Below, piece after piece: positions 53,447 to 63,051 of a stretch of 64,000 nt of DNA (positions are counted from its first letter, which is position 1; the number at the start of each line of letters is the position of its first letter). The notes under the pieces are model-generated. The model had not been told where the DNA came from. It ran no database searches and worked only from the letters and a program-made list of their open reading frames with translations. Source of the stretch: VYFG01 sp965221795 (lineage in GTDB: Bacteria > Pseudomonadota > Gammaproteobacteria > Arenicellales > Poriferihabitantaceae); contig OZ244914.1 of assembly GCA_965221795.1 (NCBI GenBank), positions 248,001 through 312,000 on the forward strand. Direction: 5' to 3'. The position numbers and the translations under genes were made by a program.

Positions 53447-54829
53447 GTGCAGCACCCTCTCATGGAATTTTTCGACACTCAAGAACTCCAGGCCCTGGAT
53501 GCCCGGCACCACCTGCATCCCTTTACTGACCATCACGACCTTCACCAACATGGTACCCGGATCATTACAGGAGCCAACAATATCTATCTGTATGATTCGG
53601 ATGGAAAAAAATATCTCGATGGCATGGCCGGTCTTTGGTGTGTCAATATTGGCTATGGACGCACTGAACTGGCCGAAGTGGCCAAACATCAAATGGAACA
53701 GCTCCCCTATTACAACACTTTTTTCCAAAGCTCCACCCCGCCAGCTATCGAACTGGCTGAAATGCTGGCCGAACTGACCCCGTCTCCGTTACATCGGGTA
53801 TTTTTTGGTTGCAGCGGATCCGACGGCAATGACACGGTCATTCGTCTGGTACGGTATTTCTGGAAATTGCAGGGACAGGCAAGCCGTACCGTATTGATCA
53901 GCCGAAAGAATGCCTATCACGGCAGCACACTGGCCGGAGCCAGCCTGGGCGGAATGCAGACCATGCATGCTATCGGTGGATTGCCCATTCCAGATATTGC
54001 CCATGTGGACCAGCCCTATCATTATCGTGAAGGGGGAGACCTCGATCCACAAGCGTTTGGCCTTCAGTCGGCTCGTTCCCTGGAAACGAAAATATTGGAG
54101 TTGGGGACGGACCGGGTCGCCGCGTTCATTGCCGAACCTGTCCAAGGGGCCGGAGGCGTCATTGTCCCGCCGGACAGCTATTGGCCGGAAATTGTACGCA
54201 TCTGCCGCAAGTATGATGTCTTGCTGGTTTCGGACGAAGTGATTACCGGATTTGGCCGTACCGGGGAGTGGTTTGGCTGCCAGACATACGATTTTGAGCC
54301 CGATGTCATGACACTGGCCAAGGGGCTCTCTTCCGGCTACCAACCGATTGGGGCGGTGATGGTTTCGGACCGGATTGCGGAAGCTCTCGATCAGGAGGGG
54401 CGGGAGTTCACCCATGGCTATACCTATTCGGGGCATCCGGTGGCCTGTGCGGTAGCAACCCGCAACCTGCAAATTCTACGGGATGAACGCATTGTGGAGC
54501 AGGCCCGGGATCAGGTGATGGACTATTTCCAGTCCCGGATCCGAGAACTCGCAGACCATCCGCTGGTCGGCGAGGTTCGGGGAAAAGGCTTTCTCGGTGC
54601 GATCGAACTGGTCAAAGACAAGGCCAGCAAGGAAAAATTTGATACCCGGGGAGGGGCTGGCATCGCCTGTCGCGGGTTTTGCGCCGACAATGGCCTGATC
54701 ATGCGGGCCGTCGGAGACTCCATGATCCTGTGCCCGCCTTTGATCATCCGTCGCCCGCAAGTGGACGAATTGATCCAATTGATCCACGCCAGCCTGGACC
54801 AAACGGAATCGTTTCTGGCCCGTGCCTGA
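53447..54829 (+). CDS. Class III aminotransferase (polyamine or omega-amino acid:pyruvate type)
   Basis: A 460-residue PLP enzyme from a GTG at 53447 (ATG at 53462 is equally possible). Marks are TGANNIYLYDSDGKKYLDGM, CVNIGYGRTELAEVAKHQME, SDGNDTVIRLVRYFWKLQG, LVSDEVITGFGRTGEWFG and the PLP lysine in TLAKGLSSGYQPIGAVM. It resembles SpuC-like putrescine:pyruvate and related transaminases. This is a different subgroup from Tpa at 15405, which is about 30-35 percent similar by eye. Substrate uncertain. Confidence 0.85.
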   Translation: MQHPLMEFFDTQELQALDARHHLHPFTDHHDLHQHGTRIITGANNIYLYDSDGKKYLDGMAGLWCVNIGYGRTELAEVAKHQMEQLPYYNTFFQSSTPPAIELAEMLAELTPSPLHRVFFGCSGSDGNDTVIRLVRYFWKLQGQASRTVLISRKNAYHGSTLAGASLGGMQTMHAIGGLPIPDIAHVDQPYHYREGGDLDPQAFGLQSARSLETKILELGTDRVAAFIAEPVQGAGGVIVPPDSYWPEIVRICRKYDVLLVSDEVITGFGRTGEWFGCQTYDFEPDVMTLAKGLSSGYQPIGAVMVSDRIAEALDQEGREFTHGYTYSGHPVACAVATRNLQILRDERIVEQARDQVMDYFQSRIRELADHPLVGEVRGKGFLGAIELVKDKASKEKFDTRGGAGIACRGFCADNGLIMRAVGDSMILCPPLIIRRPQVDELIQLIHASLDQTESFLARA

Positions 54830-54908
54830 ATGGTGGGATCCGATCTTTCCTTTGTAGAGTAACCGGATGGCCATGGGTAATCATCGATGAGACAACGAGA
54901 GAACTGAA

Positions 54909-55841
54909 ATGTCTTCTCGGTCCGTAATCAAGTACACGTCGGAACCCGGCTCGCCGGACAACGGCTGCATACGGGATGAAAACGGCACTCGCCAGATTTT
55001 TTATGACGGGTACTGGATCCGCTATTACTGCCCCCCACCAGAAACCCTCACTGAAAAAAAACGGCTCATTGATGCGTTGACCAAACGGACCTTCCATCAT
55101 ACCGAAGCCGGTATCAACACACCGGGAGAAAAGCTGGAATTTGTCCGGGAGGCCTATGAACATGAAACCGATCCGAAACGGAAACGGGTCAATGCTGCCA
55201 TACTGGCAGGGGCCCTGTTCAATCGCGCCACGGATATCTTTAACACCATTGTCGACCTGGAACAGAAAGGCATCACTATCACCCGAGACAATGCCCTGAT
55301 GGCGCAATGCTCCGAGTGCTTCATGGAGGCACTCGACCTATCCAAGAATGTCCGGCATCATAGCGGGGAGGAAGGGGTGGATGAACTCTGGGGAGAGCCG
55401 GTCAAAGTCTTTACGATGTCCATTGGAGATTACTACACCAGCCGTTATCGCAAAATTGCCCAAGCCATGCGCGAAATCGACCTGATTGGAAAAACCTTGA
55501 GTTGCACCTTACGCATTCACGACAGCTTTACCGACAGCCACTGCCTGATTGACGACTTTGTTGCAATCGCGAAAAAGGAATGCGAAATCCTGCGCAGCGA
55601 CAAGGATTACTATCAGGTCTGGCCGGAATTTGTCGCCGATGGCGAAAAACTGACCTCGTTCCTGGCCCCCATTCCCCGGGGAGCCAGCAGTGAACTGGAA
55701 CGACATATCAAACGTGGAACCCAATTGCTGCGCAAAGGGAAAAACCTTATCACCTGGATTGCCAATGTGCGGGTTCCCATGCCCGTGAGCACCCGTTCCT
55801 TCCTGGAAACCTGTGAACGCTACCGCGACAGCGCAGCCTGA
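54909..55841 (+). CDS. Conserved hypothetical protein next to gcvT
   Basis: A 310-residue soluble protein with no signal peptide or membrane segment. It starts SSRSVIKYTSEPGSPDNGCI. Charged helical sequence dominates (KLEFVREAYEHETDPKRKR, YRKIAQAMREIDLIGKTL). It has 6 cysteines, including CSECFMEAL. I do not recognise a family. It lies 79 bp after the aminotransferase and 55 bp before gcvT on the same strand, so it may belong to the same transcript. Confidence 0.7.
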   Translation: MSSRSVIKYTSEPGSPDNGCIRDENGTRQIFYDGYWIRYYCPPPETLTEKKRLIDALTKRTFHHTEAGINTPGEKLEFVREAYEHETDPKRKRVNAAILAGALFNRATDIFNTIVDLEQKGITITRDNALMAQCSECFMEALDLSKNVRHHSGEEGVDELWGEPVKVFTMSIGDYYTSRYRKIAQAMREIDLIGKTLSCTLRIHDSFTDSHCLIDDFVAIAKKECEILRSDKDYYQVWPEFVADGEKLTSFLAPIPRGASSELERHIKRGTQLLRKGKNLITWIANVRVPMPVSTRSFLETCERYRDSAA

Positions 55842-55896
55842 GACTGGCCCTGGAGCCTCTGTATCCCCAAGCGGGGGTGGTCCTGAATCACTTAAT

Positions 55897-57018
55897 ATGA
55901 ATCCGCCTCTTCGTCAAACCGCCCTCTACTCATGGCACTTGGCACGGCAAGCGAAAATGACCGCCTTTGCCGGTTATGCAATGCCGACCCACTACCCGGC
56001 CGGCATTCTGACGGAGCATCGGCACACTCGTGGAAGTGCCGGCCTGTTTGATGTCTCCCATATGGGACAGATTGAAGTGCATGGAAAGGAGATTGCCGCC
56101 CGACTGGAAACCGAACTGCCGGTGGATCTGGCCCAACTGATGCCAGGCCAGCAAAAATATGCTCTCCTGCTGAATGAAAACGGCGGCATTCGGGATGACC
56201 TGATGGTCATGCATCTAGGCGAGTTTTTCCTGCTGGTAGTCAATGCCGCCGGCAAACAGTCTGACTTTGCTTACCTACAGGATCGTCTTGGCCGGTTCCT
56301 GGATTTTTCCTTACGCGATGATCGGGCATTACTGGCCTTACAGGGTCCAGCCGCTGCTGAGGTATTGGTCTTTGTCGGGGCTTCAGCGAAGAAACTCGAC
56401 AGCATGAAATTCATGCATGTCCATGCTCTGTCTCTGGCCGGCATCGATTGCATCGTCTCACGGTCCGGCTATACCGGGGAAGACGGCTTCGAAATCTCAG
56501 TACCCGGAGACCAAGTCCACTCCCTGGCTGACGCCTTTCAGGCTCACCGCGCAGTTTTACCAGTGGGGCTGGGTGCCCGGGACACGCTGCGTCTGGAAGC
56601 CGGCCTTTGTCTACATGGCCAAGATATCACTCCCGACACTTCGCCGCCCGAGGCTGGCCTGCAATGGGCCATTTCCCCGGCCCGGCGAGTGGCTGGCATC
56701 CGTCCTGGAGGTTTTCCGGGAGCCGACCGGATCCTGATGGAATTGCAGCAGGGCACCGATCGCAAGCGGGTGGGGCTGTTGCCTGTAGGGCGAACTCCCA
56801 TCCGGGCGGGTGCCCGGCTGTACGGAGAAACGGAGGAACCCTTGGGGGAGGTGACCAGTGGTGGCTTTGGCCCTTCCTTGCAGCGGCCAGTCAGTATGGG
56901 CTATGTCCCGACCGAATACGCCCGAGCCGGAACCCGCCTGTTTGGCAAAGTACGGGGGAAGTTGCTGCCGCTCACGGTTGCCCCGCTGCCTTTCCGACCC
57001 CATCGATATTACCGATAG
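55897..57018 (+). CDS. gcvT: Glycine cleavage system T protein (aminomethyltransferase)
   Basis: From the ATG at 55897 it has 373 residues. It releases ammonia from the aminomethyl-lipoyl arm of GcvH and makes methylene-THF. Marks are MTAFAGYAMPTHYPAGILTE, HRHTRGSAGLFDVSHMGQIE, GYTGEDGFEISVPG and GLGARDTLRLEAGLCLHGQD. In-frame codons from 55813 overlap the previous gene and are not family-like. First gene of gcvT-gcvH-gcvP-lipA. No glycine riboswitch is seen in the 55-bp gap. Confidence 0.95.
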   Translation: MNPPLRQTALYSWHLARQAKMTAFAGYAMPTHYPAGILTEHRHTRGSAGLFDVSHMGQIEVHGKEIAARLETELPVDLAQLMPGQQKYALLLNENGGIRDDLMVMHLGEFFLLVVNAAGKQSDFAYLQDRLGRFLDFSLRDDRALLALQGPAAAEVLVFVGASAKKLDSMKFMHVHALSLAGIDCIVSRSGYTGEDGFEISVPGDQVHSLADAFQAHRAVLPVGLGARDTLRLEAGLCLHGQDITPDTSPPEAGLQWAISPARRVAGIRPGGFPGADRILMELQQGTDRKRVGLLPVGRTPIRAGARLYGETEEPLGEVTSGGFGPSLQRPVSMGYVPTEYARAGTRLFGKVRGKLLPLTVAPLPFRPHRYYR

Positions 57019-57060
57019 ACCATCTGCATTCCTCTCACCGACCTGTAAACGGAGCAAGTT

Positions 57061-57435
57061 ATGAGCATCAAATATACCCCTGATCACGAATGGGTCCTTC
57101 TGAACGGAAACCTGTTGACCGTTGGCATTACCAACTATGCCCAGGAGCAGCTGGGAGAGGTGGTCTATGTCGAACTCCCGGAAACCGGCCAAGACCTGAC
57201 GTTGGGAGAAGAGGCGGCTGTTGTCGAATCGGTCAAGGCAGCCGGGGAAATCAAAACTCCTGCTTCCGGTGCAGTGGTGGAAACCAACTCGACACTGGCC
57301 GACGCCCCGGAAACAGTCAACGACGACCCGATGGGAGAGGGTTGGTTCTACCGGATCCAAATATCGAACCCGGCGGAATTGGAAGATCTCATGGACGAGA
57401 ATGCCTATCTGGAATTCCTGTCCACCTTGGAATAA
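57061..57435 (+). CDS. gcvH: Glycine cleavage system H protein
   Basis: A 124-residue lipoyl carrier. The lipoylated lysine is in VVESVKAAGEIKTPASGAVV near residue 61. The start TPDHEWVLLNGNLLTVGIT and the C-terminal PMGEGWFYRIQISNP are typical. It shuttles the aminomethyl group between GcvP, GcvT and dihydrolipoamide dehydrogenase. It lies 42 bp after gcvT. Confidence 0.96.
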   Translation: MSIKYTPDHEWVLLNGNLLTVGITNYAQEQLGEVVYVELPETGQDLTLGEEAAVVESVKAAGEIKTPASGAVVETNSTLADAPETVNDDPMGEGWFYRIQISNPAELEDLMDENAYLEFLSTLE

Positions 57436-57475
57436 GATCGGTTCTGTCGCCCATCCCTGTCCGGAACGGAGTTAA

Positions 57476-60331
57476 ATGCCCAGCGCCGACGATTTCACCC
57501 GACGTCATATCGGACCGAACCCAGAAGACATTGCGACCATGTTGGACGCACTGGGAGTGGAATCCATGGACCAACTGGTTGAGCAGACCATCCCGGCATC
57601 CATCCGGAGCCAAGACCCCTTTCAACTCCCCGAGCCGTTGGACGAAAACCGTCTCCATAAGCTGTCCCGGCAAATCTCTTCTGAAAACCGTCTGCAGATA
57701 TCGATGATCGGCATGGGGTATTACGGTACGGTCACGCCGCCGGTGATTCGACGCAATGTGATGGAAAATCCCGACTGGTATACGGCCTATACCCCATACC
57801 AGCCTGAAGTGAGCCAGGCACGACTGGAAGTCCTGGTCTCCTTTCAGCAGATGGTCATGGATCTGACCGGCTTCAGCCTGGCGAATGCGTCCTTGCTGGA
57901 CGAAGCGACCGCAGCAGCAGAAGCCATGATGATGGCGCAACGGGTCGGAAAAAATCAAAGTCGGCGATTTTTTGTCGATCAGGACTGCTTACCCCAGACC
58001 ATTGCCGTAGTCCAAACCCGGGCAGAACCCATGGGAATGGAAGTCGTAGTAGGCGGGTCCGACGCCTTGGTGGATGGCGATTATTTCGCCGGGTTGCTGC
58101 AATATCCGGGCTGTTCCGGCCAAATCCGTGACTTCCATGAGGAAATTCAACATCTCAAGGCCTCCCAAAGTCTGGTGATCATGGCAGCTGATCCGCTCGC
58201 CCTGACCCAACTCAGGCCGCCAGCGGAGATGGGGGCCGACATCGCCATAGGCAATACACAACGGTTTGGGGTTCCGATGGGTTTTGGGGGTCCCCATGCG
58301 GCATATTTCGCCACCCATGAACGATACAAGCGATCCATTCCGGGGCGCTTGATCGGAGTCAGCGTGGATCACACTGGCCGGCCGGCCTACCGTATGGCTT
58401 TACAGACCCGGGAGCAACACATTCGACGGGAGCGGGCCAACAGCAACATCTGCACTTCCCAGGTTCTGCTTGCCATCATGGCTGCTCTGTATGCACAGTA
58501 TCATGGACCGGAGGGGCTTGACCGCATTGCCAAATCAGTCAATCGTCTGACCCGTGCCCTGGCAACGGGGTTGAAAGAGCTGGGTTTTCAGATAGCGCAT
58601 GAGCACTACTTTGACACCATTGTCGTGCAGACGGAGGGCCGCGCCGACTATTTGATCGACAAGGCGGAGCAAGCCCGTTACAACCTTCGACGGGTGGATG
58701 AAAACCGGATTGCCATCAGCCTGGATGAAACCCTGAATCGGGAAAAGGTCGAAGGGTTGATTCATGTCTTTGCCGGCAGCACCTCGCAACAGGTCAGCGG
58801 AATCCTTTTCGACCGTGACTTGGCGAGTTCAATTCCTGAACCTCTCTGTCGCACCCACGATTACCTGACCCACCCGGTCTTTCACCAGTATCGCTCTGAA
58901 ACCGAGTTCATGCGATATCTTCGCAAGACAGCAGCAAAAGATATCACGCTCACCCGCTCCATGATTCCCTTGGGTTCCTGCACCATGAAACTCAACGCGG
59001 CCAGCGAGATGGAGTCCATTTCCAACCCCCGCTATGCCCATATCCATCCCTTTGCGCCGAGTCCACAGACCCGGGGCTATCAGCGCATTCTCCGGGAATT
59101 GGACAAGATGCTGTGTGAACTGACAGGGTTCGCCGCGTTTTCCTTTCAGCCCAATGCGGGATCGCAAGGGGAGTATGCCGGACTGCTCTGCATCCGCGCA
59201 CTGCATCATGCCCATGGGGAGGCACATCGCAACGTCTGCCTGATCCCCGCTTCCGCTCATGGAACCAACCCTGCGAGTGCAGTCATGGCGGGCATGCAAG
59301 TGGTGGTGGTCCAATGCGACTCCGATGGCAATATCGACCTGGAGGATTTTCGCAACCGCGCCACGGAACATGCCGACCATCTAGCGGCGACAATGGTCAC
59401 ATACCCTTCTACCCACGGAGTATTCGAGGAATCCATCCGGGAAATCTGCGATATGGTGCATCATCATGGCGGGCAAGTATACATGGACGGGGCCAATATG
59501 AATGCCATGGTGGGGGTCTGCCGACCTGCAGAGATTGGGGCTGATGTGATGCATTTGAACCTGCACAAGACCTTTGCAATTCCCCATGGCGGAGGCGGGC
59601 CCGGCATGGGGCCAATCGGTGTCCGAGAACACCTGATACCGTTCCTGCCCGATCACCCGGTAGTGCGGTGCAATCCTCATGGCTCTTCGCCCTTGGGCAC
59701 CGTGTCGGCGGCTCCGTGGGGATCGCCCTTGGTCCTGATCATTTCCTGGTCCTACCTCAAATTGTTGGGTACCTATGGCCTCACGCGCTCCACCCGGGTG
59801 GCGATTCTCAACGCCAACTACATCGCCCATCGGCTTGACCCTCACTATCCGGTCGTCTACCGGGGCCACCACGGACGGGTGGCGCACGAGTGTGTGGTGA
59901 ACCTGGCACCGCTCAAGGCAACGAGTGGCGTGACTGTCGAGGATGTGGCCAAACGGCTCGTGGATTATGGCTTCCATGCTCCGACCATGTCGTGGCCAGT
60001 GCCCGATTCCCTCATGATCGAACCCACAGAAAGTGAGTCCCTGAGAGAAATCGATCACTTTTGTGAAGCCCTGATTCATATCCGCGAAGAAATCCGGGCA
60101 ATCGAAACGGGTCAGGCAGATCGGGAAAACAATCTGCTCAAAAACGCCCCCCACAGTTATCATCTGCTGACGAAGGACGAATGGAATCTCCCATACACTC
60201 GCCAACAGGCATTCTTTCCGACCCGAGAGACTCAGGAAAACAAGTATTGGCCACCGATCGGCCGGGTCAACAACGCCCAGGGAGACCGCCATCTGGTGTG
60301 TACCTGCCCGCCACTCTCCGATTATGGGTGA
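57476..60331 (+). CDS. gcvP: Glycine dehydrogenase (decarboxylating), P protein
   Basis: A 951-residue single-chain P protein, as in gammaproteobacteria (not the split PA/PB form). It begins DDFTRRHIGPNPEDIATML. Marks are GYYGTVTPPVIRRNVMENP, YTPYQPEVSQARLEVLVSFQ and the PLP lysine in MHLNLHKTFAIPHGGGGPG. It decarboxylates glycine and loads GcvH. The stop TGA is followed at once by the lipA start region. Confidence 0.97.
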   Translation: MPSADDFTRRHIGPNPEDIATMLDALGVESMDQLVEQTIPASIRSQDPFQLPEPLDENRLHKLSRQISSENRLQISMIGMGYYGTVTPPVIRRNVMENPDWYTAYTPYQPEVSQARLEVLVSFQQMVMDLTGFSLANASLLDEATAAAEAMMMAQRVGKNQSRRFFVDQDCLPQTIAVVQTRAEPMGMEVVVGGSDALVDGDYFAGLLQYPGCSGQIRDFHEEIQHLKASQSLVIMAADPLALTQLRPPAEMGADIAIGNTQRFGVPMGFGGPHAAYFATHERYKRSIPGRLIGVSVDHTGRPAYRMALQTREQHIRRERANSNICTSQVLLAIMAALYAQYHGPEGLDRIAKSVNRLTRALATGLKELGFQIAHEHYFDTIVVQTEGRADYLIDKAEQARYNLRRVDENRIAISLDETLNREKVEGLIHVFAGSTSQQVSGILFDRDLASSIPEPLCRTHDYLTHPVFHQYRSETEFMRYLRKTAAKDITLTRSMIPLGSCTMKLNAASEMESISNPRYAHIHPFAPSPQTRGYQRILRELDKMLCELTGFAAFSFQPNAGSQGEYAGLLCIRALHHAHGEAHRNVCLIPASAHGTNPASAVMAGMQVVVVQCDSDGNIDLEDFRNRATEHADHLAATMVTYPSTHGVFEESIREICDMVHHHGGQVYMDGANMNAMVGVCRPAEIGADVMHLNLHKTFAIPHGGGGPGMGPIGVREHLIPFLPDHPVVRCNPHGSSPLGTVSAAPWGSPLVLIISWSYLKLLGTYGLTRSTRVAILNANYIAHRLDPHYPVVYRGHHGRVAHECVVNLAPLKATSGVTVEDVAKRLVDYGFHAPTMSWPVPDSLMIEPTESESLREIDHFCEALIHIREEIRAIETGQADRENNLLKNAPHSYHLLTKDEWNLPYTRQQAFFPTRETQENKYWPPIGRVNNAQGDRHLVCTCPPLSDYG

Positions 60332-60337
60332 TTGGAT

Positions 60338-61396
60338 ATGAATAACCATCCGGACCGTTCCATGCCCGTCGACATCACTCCTTCGGACGATCTGCCACAG
60401 GCCACGAAAGCCAGTACTCTGACCCGTCGGCAGACCGTCATACAGGGAGAAAAGCTGCGCGGGGCCGACAAGACTGCCCGTATCCCGGTCAAGGTGGAAG
60501 TCAAACCCCGTTCGGAACGACTGCGGAAACCGCACTGGATCCGGGCCAGTTTCCCCGGGACTCCGGCGGTGGCAGATCTCAAGAAAATTCTCCGTACTCA
60601 AGGGCTGCATACGGTTTGTGAAGAAGCCGCCTGCCCCAATCTCGGGGAATGCTTTGGGCGGGGAACTGCAACCTTCCTGATTATGGGAGACATCTGTACC
60701 CGGCGCTGTCCCTTCTGTGACGTAGGCCACGGCCGGCCCAACCCCCTGAATCCGGATGAACCGGAAAAGCTGGCCGAAACTATTGCCCGGATGCAACTGA
60801 ACTATGTCGTCCTCACGTCCGTAGACCGCGATGACCTGCGAGATGGCGGTGCTGCCCATTTCCGTGCCTGTATCGCCTCCGTTCGCCGACACTGCCCCAC
60901 TACCCGCATCGAAATCCTGACCCCAGACTTCCGGGGTCGCATGGAGGTGGCACTGGACATCCTGACTCAGGAACCCCCGGATGTCTTCAACCACAACCTG
61001 GAAACGGTCCCTCGCCTGTATCGCAAGGTCCGTCCTGGTTCGGATTACCAATTCTCCCTGGATTTGCTACAACAGGCCGGTCGTCTGATGCCAGGGATGC
61101 CCACCAAGTCCGGCCTGATGCTGGGGTTGGGCGAATCCCGGGAGGAAGTCGTGGCCGTCCTGCAGGACCTGAAAGCCCATGGTGTCCGCATGCTGACCCT
61201 GGGCCAGTACCTGCAACCCAGCCCCCACCATCTGAACGTCGAGCGGTATTGGACGCCTGCCGAGTTTGACGCGCTGCGGGCGCACGGCGAGGACATGGGA
61301 TTTGACCATGTGGCCTCCGCCCCCATGGTCCGTTCTTCCTATCATGCCGATCGGCAGGCCGAAGGGAGTGAACCAGGGCGGGTTGCGAACCCCTGA
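60338..61396 (+). CDS. lipA: Lipoyl synthase
   Basis: From the ATG at 60338 (a TTG at 60332 is also in frame) it has 352 residues. It inserts sulfur into octanoyl groups on GcvH and E2 proteins. The auxiliary cluster is CEEAACPNLGECF, the radical SAM motif is CTRRCPFCDV, and the C-terminal serine motif region is SSYHADRQAEG. Placement directly behind gcvP ties lipoylation to the glycine cleavage genes. No lipB is nearby. A run of 13 C follows the stop. Confidence 0.96.
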   Translation: MNNHPDRSMPVDITPSDDLPQATKASTLTRRQTVIQGEKLRGADKTARIPVKVEVKPRSERLRKPHWIRASFPGTPAVADLKKILRTQGLHTVCEEAACPNLGECFGRGTATFLIMGDICTRRCPFCDVGHGRPNPLNPDEPEKLAETIARMQLNYVVLTSVDRDDLRDGGAAHFRACIASVRRHCPTTRIEILTPDFRGRMEVALDILTQEPPDVFNHNLETVPRLYRKVRPGSDYQFSLDLLQQAGRLMPGMPTKSGLMLGLGESREEVVAVLQDLKAHGVRMLTLGQYLQPSPHHLNVERYWTPAEFDALRAHGEDMGFDHVASAPMVRSSYHADRQAEGSEPGRVANP

Positions 61397-61409
61397 CCCC
61401 CCCCCCCCC
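61397..61409 (+). repeat. C13 homopolymer directly after the lipA stop
   Basis: Thirteen C residues start at the base after the TGA of lipA. It is the longest homopolymer I noticed in the window. It cannot change the LipA reading frame. The following DNA up to 61551 has no recognisable gene. Confidence 0.8.
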
Positions 61410-61568
61410 ACCCGCAGAGGGCGGTGGCGAATCAAGCAGAAACCCGGATCCCTTGTACCATCGGGTCGAATCAATCGGTATCCATACGCAATCGCCAAGT
61501 TGGGGATGGAGCATGCCCCTCACCTTTCTATCGTCTCAGCGGAAGGCCGCCTTGACAGAATATGGTAT

Positions 61569-61597
61569 TTGCGCCCGGGCAAAAATCGGATTATCAT
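61569..61597 (+). promoter_or_regulatory. Possible aapJ promoter
   Basis: TTGCGC (61569-61574) and TATCAT (61592-61597) are spaced by 17 bp and lie about 110 bp before the aapJ start. A TTGACA at 61552 has no matching -10. The match is moderate. The rest of the 311-bp lipA-aapJ gap holds no gene that I can recognise. Confidence 0.35.
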
Positions 61598-61707
61598 AGT
61601 GCAACATTATTGTGGGTAGGCTATATGTCTGCACTGGGCGGTTTTGGACTCGGTCCGGCCCGTCATTTCATTCATAACGATTATTTCTTAATTCTTGAGG
61701 ATACCCC

Positions 61708-62727
61708 ATGAATATGACGAAAGCTGCAGCGATTGCTGCAACTCTCTCCCTTGCGGCCACGACCGCGCAGGCCGGAACATTGGAAGATGTACAGGCCAGA
61801 GGCACCCTGAATTGTGTGGTGACCACTGGTGTGGCGGGTTTCGCGGCCCCGGACGAAAACGGTCGTTGGGAAGGCTTTGATGTCGATTTTTGTCGTGCCG
61901 TCGCGGCAGCCGTACTGGGAGATGGCGACAAAGTCAAATTCATCCCCACCACCGGCAAGACCCGTTTTACGGTGTTGAATTCGGGTGAGGGAGACATCCT
62001 GTTCCGGAATACCACGGAAACCATGAGCCGGGATGCGGACCTGAAACTGACTTTCCTCCCGGTCAACTATTATGACGGACAGGGCTTTATGATTCGAAAG
62101 GGCATGGGCATCACCTCGGCCAAGGAATTGGATGGGGCCTCAGTGTGCATCCAGACCGGCACCACCACCGAACTGAACCTGGCAGACTTCTTCCGCATCA
62201 ACAACATTTCCTACGAACCGGTCGCCCTGGAAACCAACGAGGAAAGTATTGCCAACTACGAAGCCAATCGTTGTGACGTCTACACCACAGATGCCTCCGG
62301 GCTGGCTTCTACTCGCGCCGCGCTACAAGACCCGTCTGCGCACATCATTCTGCCGGAAATCATCTCCAAAGAGCCTCTGGCCGGTGCTGTCCGCCATGGA
62401 GACGACGAGTGGGCCGATGTTGGCAAGTGGGTGGTCAATGCCATTATCTCTGCCGAGGAACTGGGCATCACCCAAGCCAATGTGTCCCAAATGGCGTCTG
62501 CGGCCGGTGACAACCCGAGTGTCAACCGCCTGTTGGGAACCGAAGGCAATATGGGCGAAATGATTGGCCTCGACGGCCAATGGGCCGTTCGTGCGATTTC
62601 CGCAATTGGGAACTATGGGGAGAGCTTCGAACGCCACATCGGTCCCAATACCCCTATCGGATTGGAACGTGGCCTGAACGCTCAATGGTACAATGGCGGT
62701 ATCCTGTATGCCGCGCCGATTCGCTGA
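61708..62727 (+). CDS. aapJ: General L-amino acid ABC transporter, periplasmic binding protein (AapJ type)
   Basis: A 339-residue protein with a signal peptide (MTKAAAIAATLSLAATTAQA, cleavage near residue 22). The mature start GTLEDVQARGTLNCVVTTGV and GFAAPDENGRWEGFDVDFCR is the AapJ/BztA pattern. Further marks are CIQTGTTTELNLADFF and the C-terminal NTPIGLERGLNAQWYNGGIL. It binds a broad range of amino acids for import. A GAGG ribosome site precedes the ATG. The permease gene follows after a terminator-like hairpin. Confidence 0.93.
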   Translation: MNMTKAAAIAATLSLAATTAQAGTLEDVQARGTLNCVVTTGVAGFAAPDENGRWEGFDVDFCRAVAAAVLGDGDKVKFIPTTGKTRFTVLNSGEGDILFRNTTETMSRDADLKLTFLPVNYYDGQGFMIRKGMGITSAKELDGASVCIQTGTTTELNLADFFRINNISYEPVALETNEESIANYEANRCDVYTTDASGLASTRAALQDPSAHIILPEIISKEPLAGAVRHGDDEWADVGKWVVNAIISAEELGITQANVSQMASAAGDNPSVNRLLGTEGNMGEMIGLDGQWAVRAISAIGNYGESFERHIGPNTPIGLERGLNAQWYNGGILYAAPIR

Positions 62728-62742
62728 TCGGCTAGAGGGATG

Positions 62743-62776
62743 TTGGGGTGTTTCAGGCACCCCAATATCGCTTTTT
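62743..62776 (+). terminator. Hairpin with T-run between aapJ and aapQ (likely partial terminator)
   Basis: TTGGGGTG pairs perfectly with CACCCCAA around a 7-nt loop, then TATCGC and TTTTT follow. It lies 16 bp after the aapJ stop. In binding-protein operons such a leaky terminator gives more binding protein than permease. The rest of the 324-bp gap to aapQ has no gene. Confidence 0.7.
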
Positions 62777-63051
62777 GTATCCCAAGCGGCCACCTCGCGG
62801 TTTGCTCGCATGCGTCACGCTAGTGGCGACTGCGCCATCTCTCTTCGTTGCACCCCCCTGTGGACCCGGTTGGCATCAAGCCAACATCTTTTTCAGAAAA
62901 CCGGGCCTATGACTCCTGCTCAGGCCCATTCCAATGGCCTCCGTCCCCATGGCCTAGCCGGTATGGAACGGTCTCTCGGCAGGGGACCCAGCTGGGCCAG
63001 AAGCATCCGGCAGCACATCTCGACCCAAGATCGATCCGATGGAGGTTTTTC

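Noticed and set aside
55842..55896. Glycine riboswitch before gcvT
   Set aside because: The 55-bp gap is too short and has no matching core.
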